Shown in pieces: positions 1 to 5,327 of a stretch of 5,327 nucleotides of DNA. Under the pieces are notes generated by a model. That model was not told where the DNA came from and did no database searches. It was given only the letters and a program-made list of their open reading frames with translations. Numbering within the stretch: the first letter of the stretch is position 1; the number at the start of each line of letters is the position of its first letter. The stretch is from Kiritimatiellia bacterium. GTDB lineage: Bacteria > Verrucomicrobiota > Kiritimatiellia > SLAD01. The position numbers were made by a program, and so were the translations under genes. The stretch covers positions 1-5,327 of the forward strand of contig SLLF01000141.1 of assembly GCA_007134175.1 (NCBI GenBank), written 5' to 3'.

Positions 1-113
1 GCCCGAGCCAATGCGCCAACCGCTCCATCAGCCTCCCGACACACCCTCAAAACACGCGCCCAGTCGCTCCGCAGAGGCCAAAATGAGAATTGCTGTATGC
101 CCTGAGTGAACTC
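1..113. other. Left flank, no firm gene; possible start of a leftward gene at 28
   Basis: No gene can be established here. On the minus strand an ATG at 28-26 opens a frame that runs off the window edge and reads MERLAHWLG. A purine-rich GGGAGG lies only 3 bases before it, which is close for a ribosome binding site, and an in-frame stop sits a few codons upstream. All three plus-strand frames are open from base 1 to about 82-108, as is common in GC-rich DNA, so the tail of a plus-strand gene cannot be excluded. Nine codons are too few to name a product. Flanking sequence to the left would settle it. Confidence 0.25.
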
Positions 114-143
114 TTGACCCTGCCCATAAAGAGGTGCTAGGTT
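114..143 (+). promoter_or_regulatory. Probable sigma-70-type promoter of tRNA-Pro
   Basis: TTGACC (114-119) matches five of six bases of the -35 consensus. TAGGTT (138-143), preceded by GTGC, is a plausible -10 box after an 18-bp spacer. Transcription would start near 150, leaving a leader of only about 9 bases before the mature tRNA 5' end at 159. A strong -35 with a weaker, GC-containing -10 and a short leader is typical of tRNA promoters. The assignment rests on consensus matching and position only. Confidence 0.55.
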
Positions 144-158
144 CACCGCCATGGCAAT

Positions 159-235
159 CGGGGCGTAGCGCAGACTGGTAGCGCGCTTGAATGGGGTTCA
201 AGAGGTCGCGAGTTCAAATCTCGCCGCCCCGACCA
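159..235 (+). tRNA. tRNA-Pro(GGG): tRNA-Pro, anticodon GGG, CCA encoded
   Basis: This is a complete 77-base cloverleaf. The acceptor stem CGGGGCG (159-165) pairs fully with CGCCCCG (225-231) and is followed by ACCA (232-235), so the CCA end is encoded. U8 and A9 are T166 and A167. The D stem GCGC (168-171) pairs with GCGC (181-184), with G18-G19 in the loop. The anticodon stem CTTGA (186-190) pairs with TCAAG (198-202) around the loop ATGGGGT, placing anticodon GGG at 193-195 with G37 after it. The variable loop has 5 bases. The T stem GCGAG/CTCGC encloses TTCAAAT. The C1-G72 pair, A73 and G35/G36 are the known bacterial proline identity elements. It reads CCC and CCU codons. The gene converges on comEC. 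Confidence 0.97.
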
Positions 236-270
236 TACTTCGCTCGCAGCGCAGCGGAGAGCGAAGTATG
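234..270. repeat. Perfect 12-bp inverted repeat fused to the tRNA 3' end
   Basis: CATACTTCGCTC (234-245) and GAGCGAAGTATG (259-270) are exact reverse complements around a 13-base loop. The first two bases of the left arm are the CA of the tRNA CCA end, so the hairpin abuts the mature tRNA with no gap. No run of T follows on either strand, so it is not a textbook intrinsic terminator. It could still stop or protect transcripts arriving from either side, or guide tRNA 3' processing. It could also be one copy of a dispersed palindromic repeat, or a remnant at an integration site, since tRNA 3' ends are common attachment sites. Confidence 0.75.
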
Positions 271-297
271 CCCTAGTACCATGTCTACTCGACTTCA

Positions 298-333
298 CTT
301 AACCGCCTCTGCCGTCCAGCTTTGCCGGTTAAG
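298..333. repeat. 8-bp inverted repeat in the convergent gap
   Basis: CTTAACCG (298-305) pairs perfectly with CGGTTAAG (326-333) around a 20-base loop. It sits between the tRNA hairpin and the end of comEC, where transcripts from both sides meet. There is no T tract after it in either direction. A role as a bidirectional transcript-end hairpin is possible from position alone. No credible coding sequence is seen in 271-358; the longest reading from the ATG at 281 is 25 codons including the stop and resembles nothing I recognise. Confidence 0.4.
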
Positions 334-351
334 CGTAAAGGGACTAAGTGT

Positions 352-372
352 GTGACAGCTATTCGCTGTCGC
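352..372. repeat. Short hairpin spanning the comEC stop codon
   Basis: GACAGC (354-359) and GCTGTC (365-370) form a 6-bp stem with a 5-base loop, extendable by a G-T and a G-C pair to 352-372. The comEC TAG stop (361-359 on the minus strand) lies across the loop and the base of one arm. The hairpin may help end or stabilise the comEC message, but no U-rich tail follows, so it is not called a terminator. It is short enough to be chance. Confidence 0.3.
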
Positions 373-3163
373 GCGGGCGCAGGGTGAGCCGGGTGGGGCC
401 GCGATATGTTTCGAAGCGCGTTTCCCGCGTGCCGCGCAGCCGGGCGATGACGGCCCCTTCTGTTCCGGTCTGAATAACCGTGCGCCGCGGATCGGCGGGC
501 AGCCATTCGGCTAGATCGGCGGCGGCTACGGGTTCGGCGGCGGCAATAATCAACAGGCGCGGTTGCGTGCGCTGGACCGCGTTGCGCAACCATTGACCAT
601 AGGTGCGGAAGGTGTGGAGATTAGATACCACGAGTACGTCGCAGGCGGTGACGCCGGCCAAGGCGTCGTTCAAGGCGTCGGGCGTGGTTTCGGTGATGAT
701 GATCCAGTCGAGTCCGTGAATGGTGGCGTGCAGGACGGGCGTTAACGCGCTGCTGGCAAAGCGGCTCGGCGTCACGGCCGGTGCGGGCAGGCGCCGCAGC
801 CGGGCGTTGGTCCAGCGCGGCAAGGTGTCGTCGTTCATTTCAGCCAGCGCCACACCGGCGGCGGTGGTCGCGGTCCGCATGGTTTCAAAGCCCTCGCCAA
901 TGGCGACGGCCCAGTAGGTGCCCTGGGCCACCTGGTCCACTAGATAGTCGTCGCCCAGCGCCTCGGGCAGGGATTGGTCGGCGGCGGGCAGTGTCCCTAC
1001 CAGCACCCGCTCGATGGGCATCCGTTCCAGCAGCGCAGGCACGCCGCCGGTGCCGGCGCGCGGGTCGGCGCCGGGCAGCAGGACGGCATCAACCCGGGTG
1101 GCCCCCTGGGCGCGCAGGCTGTCGAAGACCAGCCGGCCGCCAACAAAACGGCTACCGGCATTGATTAAAGCGGCGGTGTTGCGGCCGGTCATGGTCATGA
1201 TCGGGTAGCGGCCGTCGGCCAGGATCCGCACTTGGCGCAGGGTGGGGTCCTCGCGCCACTGATGCCAGAGCGGCCACACCAGCATCAGGGCCGGTACAAG
1301 CAGCGCCCATTTCCGTGCCGCGCCACTGGGTCCGGGCGGTATCCAGCGATAGATAACGCCCCAGATGCGGATACGCTGTCCCTCCAACAGCAGCAACAGC
1401 GCCAGGCCAACGTAATAGCCGAACATCCACCCACCCGTCGGCAATGGGGTGGCGGGAAACGGGAATACGGAAGCGCCGCCGTAGGCCAATAGGATGAAGA
1501 GGTCGCCGACGAGGGTGGTGGCGGCACCGAACGGGATGGCCAGCCAGCCACCGATTACCGGTAGCAGCCCGACGAGCCCGGTCAGCATGCCGAGCTGCAC
1601 CAATACGCCAACGGCGGGGATGGCCAGCAGGTTCACCAATACGCCGGCCACCGGCAACTGGCCGAAGAACCAGGCGGACATGGGAATCATCATCCCGAAC
1701 TGAATGGCCAGTTGGGCAGCAAAGAAGATGCGTACAACCGTGGGGATCCGTTCCAGATTGATCGACCAGGCGCACGGCCAGCGCTGGTTAAGGCGGGTAC
1801 CAGCCCAGACGGCAACCCATAACGCGCCGAGCACGGCGGTGAGGTTGGGCGGTTGGATCAGCCACGGCAGATGCCAGCCGGCCAATCGCAGAACGGCGAT
1901 AAACCAGAGGAAGGCGAACAGTAATGAGAACCCGCGCAACTGACAAATGAGCCGGTCGAGCGGGGGAGCAATAACGATCAGCGACAACACCGCGCCGTAG
2001 GAGAGGAGGAAGCTGGGCGCGAACAGGACGGTCGGGTTGCGCATCAGGATGAAGAAGGCGGACAAGGAGAGGCCGATGGCGGTGGCGGACCGGAGATTGC
2101 AGCGCAGGTAGGCGATGGCGATCAGGATGACGCTGTTCATGATCACCGCCCGCACGCTCGACGGGCGCGCTCCGGTGAGGACGGCAAAGAGGATTAGGAA
2201 GAGGATCAGAAACGGAACGAACCCTTTGGGTTTGGCCCCGGTCATGCGGAACAAGGCGAACAACATGACGGCGATGACGGAGACGTGCAGGCCAGAGACG
2301 GCGAGTACATGGCCGACCCCGGCGTGGCGCAGCAAGCCGGCCAGGTCGTGGCCGCGATAGTCGATATGTTCCACCGAACGGCGTGCGCCCAGCGTGGCGG
2401 CGGCCGCCAGACGGCTGGCGGGCGAGCGGATGGTGTCGCGAAACGTTTCGAGAAAGGCCGTCTTGGTCAGCAGCGCCAGCTCGACAAAGGGATTGCCGCG
2501 GCTTTCTTCGAGCACGGTCACCCGCGACACGTGGGTGCGCAGGCGGGTGTCCAGGCCGCTTTGCCGCAGGAACCGGGCATAGTCGAAGGTGCCGGGATTC
2601 AGCGGCGATTCGATCACCTGGTACCGGCCGTCGATCTCGAGCCGCCAGCCATAGGCGGCCGGCGTGGCGAGGCGGGCAAACGTTTCCCGGCTGGCGGCGG
2701 CGTGGGTCGAACGCACATGAACGCGTGTCAGGAGTCGACCGCGCCGCACCGGTACCCAGGGGCCATCTTCGCCGATACGCAGTTCATGGACACGGATTTC
2801 CAGATCGAGCTCGCCTGCGCCGCGGACTTCGGGTTCGGTGATGATGGTGCCGCGCACTCGCAGCGGGGTGTTATCCGCTACATCGCGCAGTTGGTCGCGT
2901 AGCGATCCCGGTTGGGGCGGGCCGACCACCTCCATGGTGCGTAGATATCCCAATGGCAAGGCGCAGGCGAACGCGGCCAGCGCCAACAACAGAGGCGGCC
3001 AGGGGCGCCAGCGCCATTCCGCCAGTAGATTGGCGGCTGTCAGGGCGGCGCCGGCAGTGGCGAATGCCCACAGGCCGACCGTGGCCCACTCCGCGCCCCG
3101 TTCTGCCGCGACGATGCCGGCCATCAGGCCCGCCGCCAACCCGCCTATGCGCCAGGCCATCAT
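359..3163 (-). CDS. comEC: ComEC/Rec2-family DNA uptake channel with a degenerate beta-lactamase-like domain
   Basis: ComEC is the polytopic inner-membrane channel that passes one strand of external DNA into the cytoplasm during natural transformation. The 934-residue protein has three N-terminal hydrophobic segments (about 5-77). An OB-fold-like region follows (about 98-220), ending in NPGTFDYARFLR (189-200). The Competence domain (about 250-560) carries family signatures: HVLAVSGLHVS (285-295), LTGARPSSVRA (329-339), SFLLSYGAVLSL (384-395) and NLLAIP (511-516). After more membrane segments (about 576-595 and 619-633) a metallo-beta-lactamase-like domain fills about 640-934. Its metal-binding signature is lost: where homologues read roughly THPDADHIGG, this one reads LLPGADPRAGTGG (695-707), and the later HHGS site reads SNLHTFRT (847-854). 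The length is at the upper end for the family. The first ATG overlaps the upstream gene's TGA and has GGGAG 8 bases before it. Family assignment is firm; activity in transformation is inferred. Confidence 0.95.
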   Translation of the reverse strand: MMAWRIGGLAAGLMAGIVAAERGAEWATVGLWAFATAGAALTAANLLAEWRWRPWPPLLLALAAFACALPLGYLRTMEVVGPPQPGSLRDQLRDVADNTPLRVRGTIITEPEVRGAGELDLEIRVHELRIGEDGPWVPVRRGRLLTRVHVRSTHAAASRETFARLATPAAYGWRLEIDGRYQVIESPLNPGTFDYARFLRQSGLDTRLRTHVSRVTVLEESRGNPFVELALLTKTAFLETFRDTIRSPASRLAAAATLGARRSVEHIDYRGHDLAGLLRHAGVGHVLAVSGLHVSVIAVMLFALFRMTGAKPKGFVPFLILFLILFAVLTGARPSSVRAVIMNSVILIAIAYLRCNLRSATAIGLSLSAFFILMRNPTVLFAPSFLLSYGAVLSLIVIAPPLDRLICQLRGFSLLFAFLWFIAVLRLAGWHLPWLIQPPNLTAVLGALWVAVWAGTRLNQRWPCAWSINLERIPTVVRIFFAAQLAIQFGMMIPMSAWFFGQLPVAGVLVNLLAIPAVGVLVQLGMLTGLVGLLPVIGGWLAIPFGAATTLVGDLFILLAYGGASVFPFPATPLPTGGWMFGYYVGLALLLLLEGQRIRIWGVIYRWIPPGPSGAARKWALLVPALMLVWPLWHQWREDPTLRQVRILADGRYPIMTMTGRNTAALINAGSRFVGGRLVFDSLRAQGATRVDAVLLPGADPRAGTGGVPALLERMPIERVLVGTLPAADQSLPEALGDDYLVDQVAQGTYWAVAIGEGFETMRTATTAAGVALAEMNDDTLPRWTNARLRRLPAPAVTPSRFASSALTPVLHATIHGLDWIIITETTPDALNDALAGVTACDVLVVSNLHTFRTYGQWLRNAVQRTQPRLLIIAAAEPVAAADLAEWLPADPRRTVIQTGTEGAVIARLRGTRETRFETYRGPTRLTLRPRDSE

Positions 3164-5022
3164 AGTATCGTCTCCCGCTCGTCCGGTTCCGGTTCGGCTT
3201 CGTCCTCCAATTGCGGAAAGAAGTCGCGGTTGCTATCGCGCACGCGGTCGAGCTGATGGGAAGGCACCCACCACATCAAAGCCCAGCCCAGCAGGATAGC
3301 GCCCACGAGAATGATGGCGAGGCGCTTGGTGCCGCGACTCCAGAGCGAGGGCGGCGGCACGGAGATATTCTTTACCTGCGCGACGGGATGGCCCTGTTCG
3401 GCCAGCCGGTCGGACAGGTAGCGGTTGAACCGGCCGAAGTTGGCGGCTGTGACCCGTCGCAGCAGGCGCCGGGGATAGTGCGGGTTGGCCTCGGGGCGGC
3501 AGACCGCCGCGCCGGCGTGGCCACCATCGCTGGGATGGCCGATGGCCGGCATGAGCTGGCCGAGGTTCAAGGTTGTGTCGGCGTGGTCGAGACGGCGGGC
3601 CACCATTAACGAGCCGCCCCAGCAATAGAAGATATACTGGGCATCGGGGAACTGTTCGGCAACAAATTCGACCGCTTTGCCGACCGGCAGCTTGGGCTTG
3701 CCGGGATCGGGATGGACGGCCATAGCGCTGATAATCGTGGTGCGGGGCTTGTCGGCCAGCGTCAATTGATAGGTGTTCTCGCGCAAGGTTTCGGCCGTGG
3801 CGGTGATATCCTCCTGCCACTGTTGCGGCAGATCGGCCCAGCCCCGTTCCTGCAAACGTTCCTGGGCGTCATCATCGGCCATGGCGGCGAGCAGCAATTG
3901 GCCCAACTCCACCTTGCAGATGCCGCCTTTGATCAGGTCGGTCAGCAGGATCCCGAGCGGGGTGCGGTTGCGCACAAAATCCTCGCCGTGCGCGGCGGTG
4001 CGCAAGGTACGTGCACCGGGGGTATCGGCGTCCGTGGTCGGTTGCACGAAGTTCTCGTAGACCATGTCGGCGCCGCAGCGGAGCTCCTCCTCGGCCTGTT
4101 CCAGGCCTTGTTCCGGACCGGACAACGCGAGGAAGCCGAGTTGCCCTTGTTCCACCAGTTTTTCCAGGGCTTGTTTACGGTCGCGGGTCCACGGGTGGTG
4201 GTCCTCGAATCGTACCGGGTGCACCTGCTTGGCGTGCAGGTCGCGGATATCGGCTTCCAGCTCGGGGAAGGCTCCGATGGGCAGGTCGGCGATATAGAGG
4301 TCGGCCGGGGCCCATTCCGTCAGGCCCAGCAGGGATTCATGGTAGTTGACGAACACAAAGCGGTATTCGTGGCCGTAGCGGAACGGTTCACCGGCGGCGT
4401 GGGCCTGCACGGCCAGCGCGTGGGCGTAGAAGACGGCGCTGGCCACGGTATCGAGGTCGCCGCCGGTCTCGTGCATTTCGCGCAGGTTTTCCAGCAGCGG
4501 CACCAAATCGCCCGCGCCGGCGGTGTCGGCGAGCGTTTGCAAGGTGTCGCGCACAAAGGCCTCGGTGAGTGCCTCGTCGCTTTCTTCCGCGGTGGTCAAT
4601 AGTTGTTGCAGCACCTCGATGGCCGGGGCCAGTTCGCGTTCCGCGTCTGCCTGCAGTTGGCGGGCGCGTTCCCAGCGGGCGGCCGGTCCGAGGGGCAGGC
4701 CGAAGGTCGGGAAATCGCGGCGCAACCGTTCCTCGGCGAAGCGGCTGTAGGCCGCTTCGTTGCCGGCCACCTTCGCCGGTGCGGCCGGGGCTTGGAGGAA
4801 GCGGCTTACGATCAGTTTGCGCAGGGCGGTGATATAGCGGTCATCCGCCGGTTCGTTCAGCAGATGGCGGAGCAGACCGGCTTGGCGACGCGGCACCCGG
4901 AAGGCGCCATCGTGCCACCAGGCTTCCACCTCGAGCAGATCGGTCACGCGCCGGGCCGCTTCGAGGTAGCTCCCGCCCCAACCGTGTATCACTATCAACT
5001 TCAATCGCGGCTTATCCGCCAT
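3160..5022 (-). CDS. Membrane-anchored DHH-family phosphoesterase-like protein
   Basis: The 620-residue product looks like a DHH/DHHA1 protein, a family of metal-dependent phosphoesterases including RecJ, nanoRNases and cyclic-dinucleotide hydrolases. Residues 7-13 form a first strand ending in HGWGGS (13-18), where family members carry the aspartate-rich motif I (HxDxD). A mainly helical insert follows (about 50-215, with an amphipathic stretch at 112-185). Then come DLYIADLP (241-248), matching motif II, and FEDHHPW (272-278), matching motif III. A DHHA1-like domain (about 428-510) ends in DGGHAGAAVCRP (499-510). One hydrophobic segment (567-586) after a basic patch, then a 34-residue acidic tail, suggests an inner-membrane anchor with the enzyme part in the cytoplasm. 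Motif IV was not found with certainty. The start at 5022 is chosen because LKLIVIHGWGG follows and GAAGG precedes it; the frame stays open to an ATG at 5175, but those 51 extra residues show no family pattern. The substrate is unknown. Confidence 0.8.
   Translation of the reverse strand: MADKPRLKLIVIHGWGGSYLEAARRVTDLLEVEAWWHDGAFRVPRRQAGLLRHLLNEPADDRYITALRKLIVSRFLQAPAAPAKVAGNEAAYSRFAEERLRRDFPTFGLPLGPAARWERARQLQADAERELAPAIEVLQQLLTTAEESDEALTEAFVRDTLQTLADTAGAGDLVPLLENLREMHETGGDLDTVASAVFYAHALAVQAHAAGEPFRYGHEYRFVFVNYHESLLGLTEWAPADLYIADLPIGAFPELEADIRDLHAKQVHPVRFEDHHPWTRDRKQALEKLVEQGQLGFLALSGPEQGLEQAEEELRCGADMVYENFVQPTTDADTPGARTLRTAAHGEDFVRNRTPLGILLTDLIKGGICKVELGQLLLAAMADDDAQERLQERGWADLPQQWQEDITATAETLRENTYQLTLADKPRTTIISAMAVHPDPGKPKLPVGKAVEFVAEQFPDAQYIFYCWGGSLMVARRLDHADTTLNLGQLMPAIGHPSDGGHAGAAVCRPEANPHYPRRLLRRVTAANFGRFNRYLSDRLAEQGHPVAQVKNISVPPPSLWSRGTKRLAIILVGAILLGWALMWWVPSHQLDRVRDSNRDFFPQLEDEAEPEPDERETIL
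3171..3176 (-). promoter_or_regulatory. Ribosome binding site of comEC, inside the upstream gene
   Basis: On the minus strand GGGAGA lies within the last codons of the DHH-like gene, with its GGGAG core 8 bases before the ATG at 3163. This spacing favours the first of the two tandem ATG codons (3163 and 3160) as the comEC start. Together with the ATGA overlap it suggests translational coupling, so that comEC output tracks that of the upstream gene. Confidence 0.65.
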
Positions 5023-5036
5023 ACACACACACCTTC
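5023..5036 (-). promoter_or_regulatory. Ribosome binding site with a (GT)5 spacer before the DHH-like gene
   Basis: On the minus strand GAAGG (5036-5032) is followed by a GT-repeat spacer that runs directly into the ATG at 5022. The (AC)5 run occupies 5023-5032 on the plus strand, and its last base also serves as the final G of GAAGG. The Shine-Dalgarno-to-start spacing is 9 bases. This supports the 5022 start over in-frame ATGs at 5055 and 5175, neither of which has a comparable site. Slippage of the repeat would change spacing by 2 bases per unit without altering the protein. Confidence 0.6.
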
Positions 5037-5069
5037 GTATAACGTCATCGAGCATAGATGAGGAATCAA

Positions 5070-5098
5070 AATATGTCACAAGAGGTGAAGCTGTGCAA
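5070..5098 (-). promoter_or_regulatory. Candidate promoter of the DHH-comEC operon
   Basis: On the minus strand TTGCAC (5098-5093) and CATATT (5075-5070) are separated by exactly 17 bases. They match three and four of six consensus bases. The boxes lie in the most AT-rich part of the window, about 48 bases upstream of the operon's first start codon. The matches are modest and the call relies on spacing and position. Confidence 0.3.
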
Positions 5099-5216
5099 AA
5101 TCCAAATGACAAAACACCGAAATACCTAACGCAGATTTCATCCGTAACCAAAGTCCAGCCGGGCTCGCCGCTCATCTACAGCGGAGCCGTTTGTGGTCCG
5201 TGCCCCGTCTGTGAGC

Positions 5217-5245
5217 TTGACCGTCTGTTACCATTCGACCACACT
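5217..5245 (+). promoter_or_regulatory. Weak candidate promoter for glyS
   Basis: TTGACC (5217-5222), the same -35-like hexamer found before the tRNA, is followed after 17 bases by CACACT (5240-5245), a poor -10 match. Transcription from it would start near the glyS ATG at 5255 and give a leaderless or nearly leaderless message. That would agree with the lack of a Shine-Dalgarno sequence before that ATG. A start site further upstream is equally possible. Confidence 0.2.
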
Positions 5246-5254
5246 GCGCCCGTT

Positions 5255-5327
5255 ATGAACAATACCAATCAACTCAATTTAGAGCAACTCGCTTCCTTGT
5301 GTAAACGGCGCGGTTTTATTTTTCAAA
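5255..5327 (+). CDS. glyS: Glycine--tRNA ligase, N-terminal fragment (cut by window edge)
   Basis: Only the first 24 codons lie inside the window. They read MNNTNQLNLEQL and then ASLCKRRGFIFQ, which matches the very N-terminus of single-chain (alpha2, class II) glycyl-tRNA synthetases, where an L-x-x-L-C/A-KRRGFIF block leads into motif 1. The enzyme charges tRNA-Gly in the cytoplasm. The short polar stretch before the conserved block (residues 1-8) is a small lineage-specific extension. The ATG at 5255 is the only ATG in this frame close to the block, but it lacks a clear ribosome binding site. The frame is also open upstream, with a GTG at 5093 that has a good AGAGG-type site 7 bases before it, so the true start is not certain. 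The gene diverges from the DHH-comEC operon. Confidence 0.8.
   Translation, partial: MNNTNQLNLEQLASLCKRRGFIFQ

Noticed and set aside
104..113. GAGT-GA-ACTC palindrome next to the tRNA -35 box as an operator
   Set aside because: Four-base arms are expected often by chance and nothing else supports a binding site.
281..355. Plus-strand frame of 24 residues from the ATG at 281 after the tRNA hairpin
   Set aside because: Too short, no ribosome binding site, no recognisable sequence, and it overlaps inverted repeats. I considered a remnant of a tRNA-linked homing-type endonuclease gene and found no matching motif.
1152..1775. Minus-strand 207-codon frame inside comEC, and similar frames at 285-593 and 3233-3820
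   Set aside because: These are out-of-frame readings of comEC or the DHH-like gene, rich in Arg/His/Pro, with no domain signature.
563..4832. Many open frames of 60-300 codons on the plus strand opposite the two minus-strand genes, the longest at 3712-4602
   Set aside because: They are antisense shadows of GC-rich genes: compositions heavy in Arg, Ala, Gly and Pro, no recognisable domains, and complete overlap with two well-supported genes.
5073..5129. Plus-strand 18-codon frame from the ATG at 5073 as a leader peptide for glyS
   Set aside because: No ribosome site, no glycine-rich run that would suggest attenuation, and no terminator or antiterminator pair after it.
5023..5175. Longer N-terminus for the DHH-like protein starting at 5175 or 5055
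   Set aside because: The extra 51 residues cover the AT-rich promoter region, look unlike a DHH N-terminus, and neither ATG has a ribosome site as good as the one before 5022.
5100..5254. T-box or other riboswitch upstream of glyS
   Set aside because: No T-box sequence, no specifier hairpin and no terminator with T tract are visible in the 155 bases before the ATG.
1..5327. CRISPR arrays, insertion sequences or long direct repeats
   Set aside because: No regularly spaced repeats, transposase-like frames or long terminal inverted repeats were seen.

Overview
This 5.3 kb window comes from a GC-rich bacterial chromosome. It holds one tRNA gene, a two-gene operon on the minus strand and the first codons of a plus-strand housekeeping gene. 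The tRNA encodes its own CCA end. The glycyl-tRNA synthetase start is of the single-chain (alpha2) type, not the split GlyQ/GlyS type, which argues against most classical Proteobacteria. A PVC-group bacterium (Verrucomicrobiota or Kiritimatiellota) would fit, but that is an impression from gene style and not something the sequence proves.

Layout, left to right. Positions 1-113 hold nothing firm; a possible leftward gene may start at 28. A stable-RNA-type promoter (114-143) precedes a complete tRNA-Pro(GGG) gene (159-235). A perfect 12-bp hairpin (234-270) is welded to the tRNA 3' end, sharing its last two bases. The short convergent gap after it carries further inverted repeats, one of which spans the comEC stop codon. 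comEC (3163 to 359, minus strand) encodes the inner-membrane DNA-uptake channel. Directly upstream, overlapping it by 4 bases in an ATGA junction, is a DHH-family phosphoesterase-like gene (5022 to 3160, minus strand) with a C-terminal membrane anchor. A 232-bp, relatively AT-rich divergent region (5023-5254) separates it from the start of glyS (5255 to the window edge, plus strand).

How the genes may work together. The overlap shows that the DHH-like protein and ComEC are translated from one message and are probably coupled. Both look altered in their metal-dependent catalytic parts. The C-terminal metallo-beta-lactamase-like domain of ComEC has lost the histidine/aspartate signature expected of a nuclease. 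The DHH-like protein keeps the DHH triad, the preceding aspartate motif and the GGH motif of a DHHA1 domain, but its first metal-binding motif is replaced by HGWGGS. An attractive but unproven reading is that processing of incoming DNA has moved from ComEC to a membrane-tethered partner, or that both proteins keep these folds for binding only. The tRNA-Pro and GlyRS genes are ordinary translation genes that happen to flank the operon.
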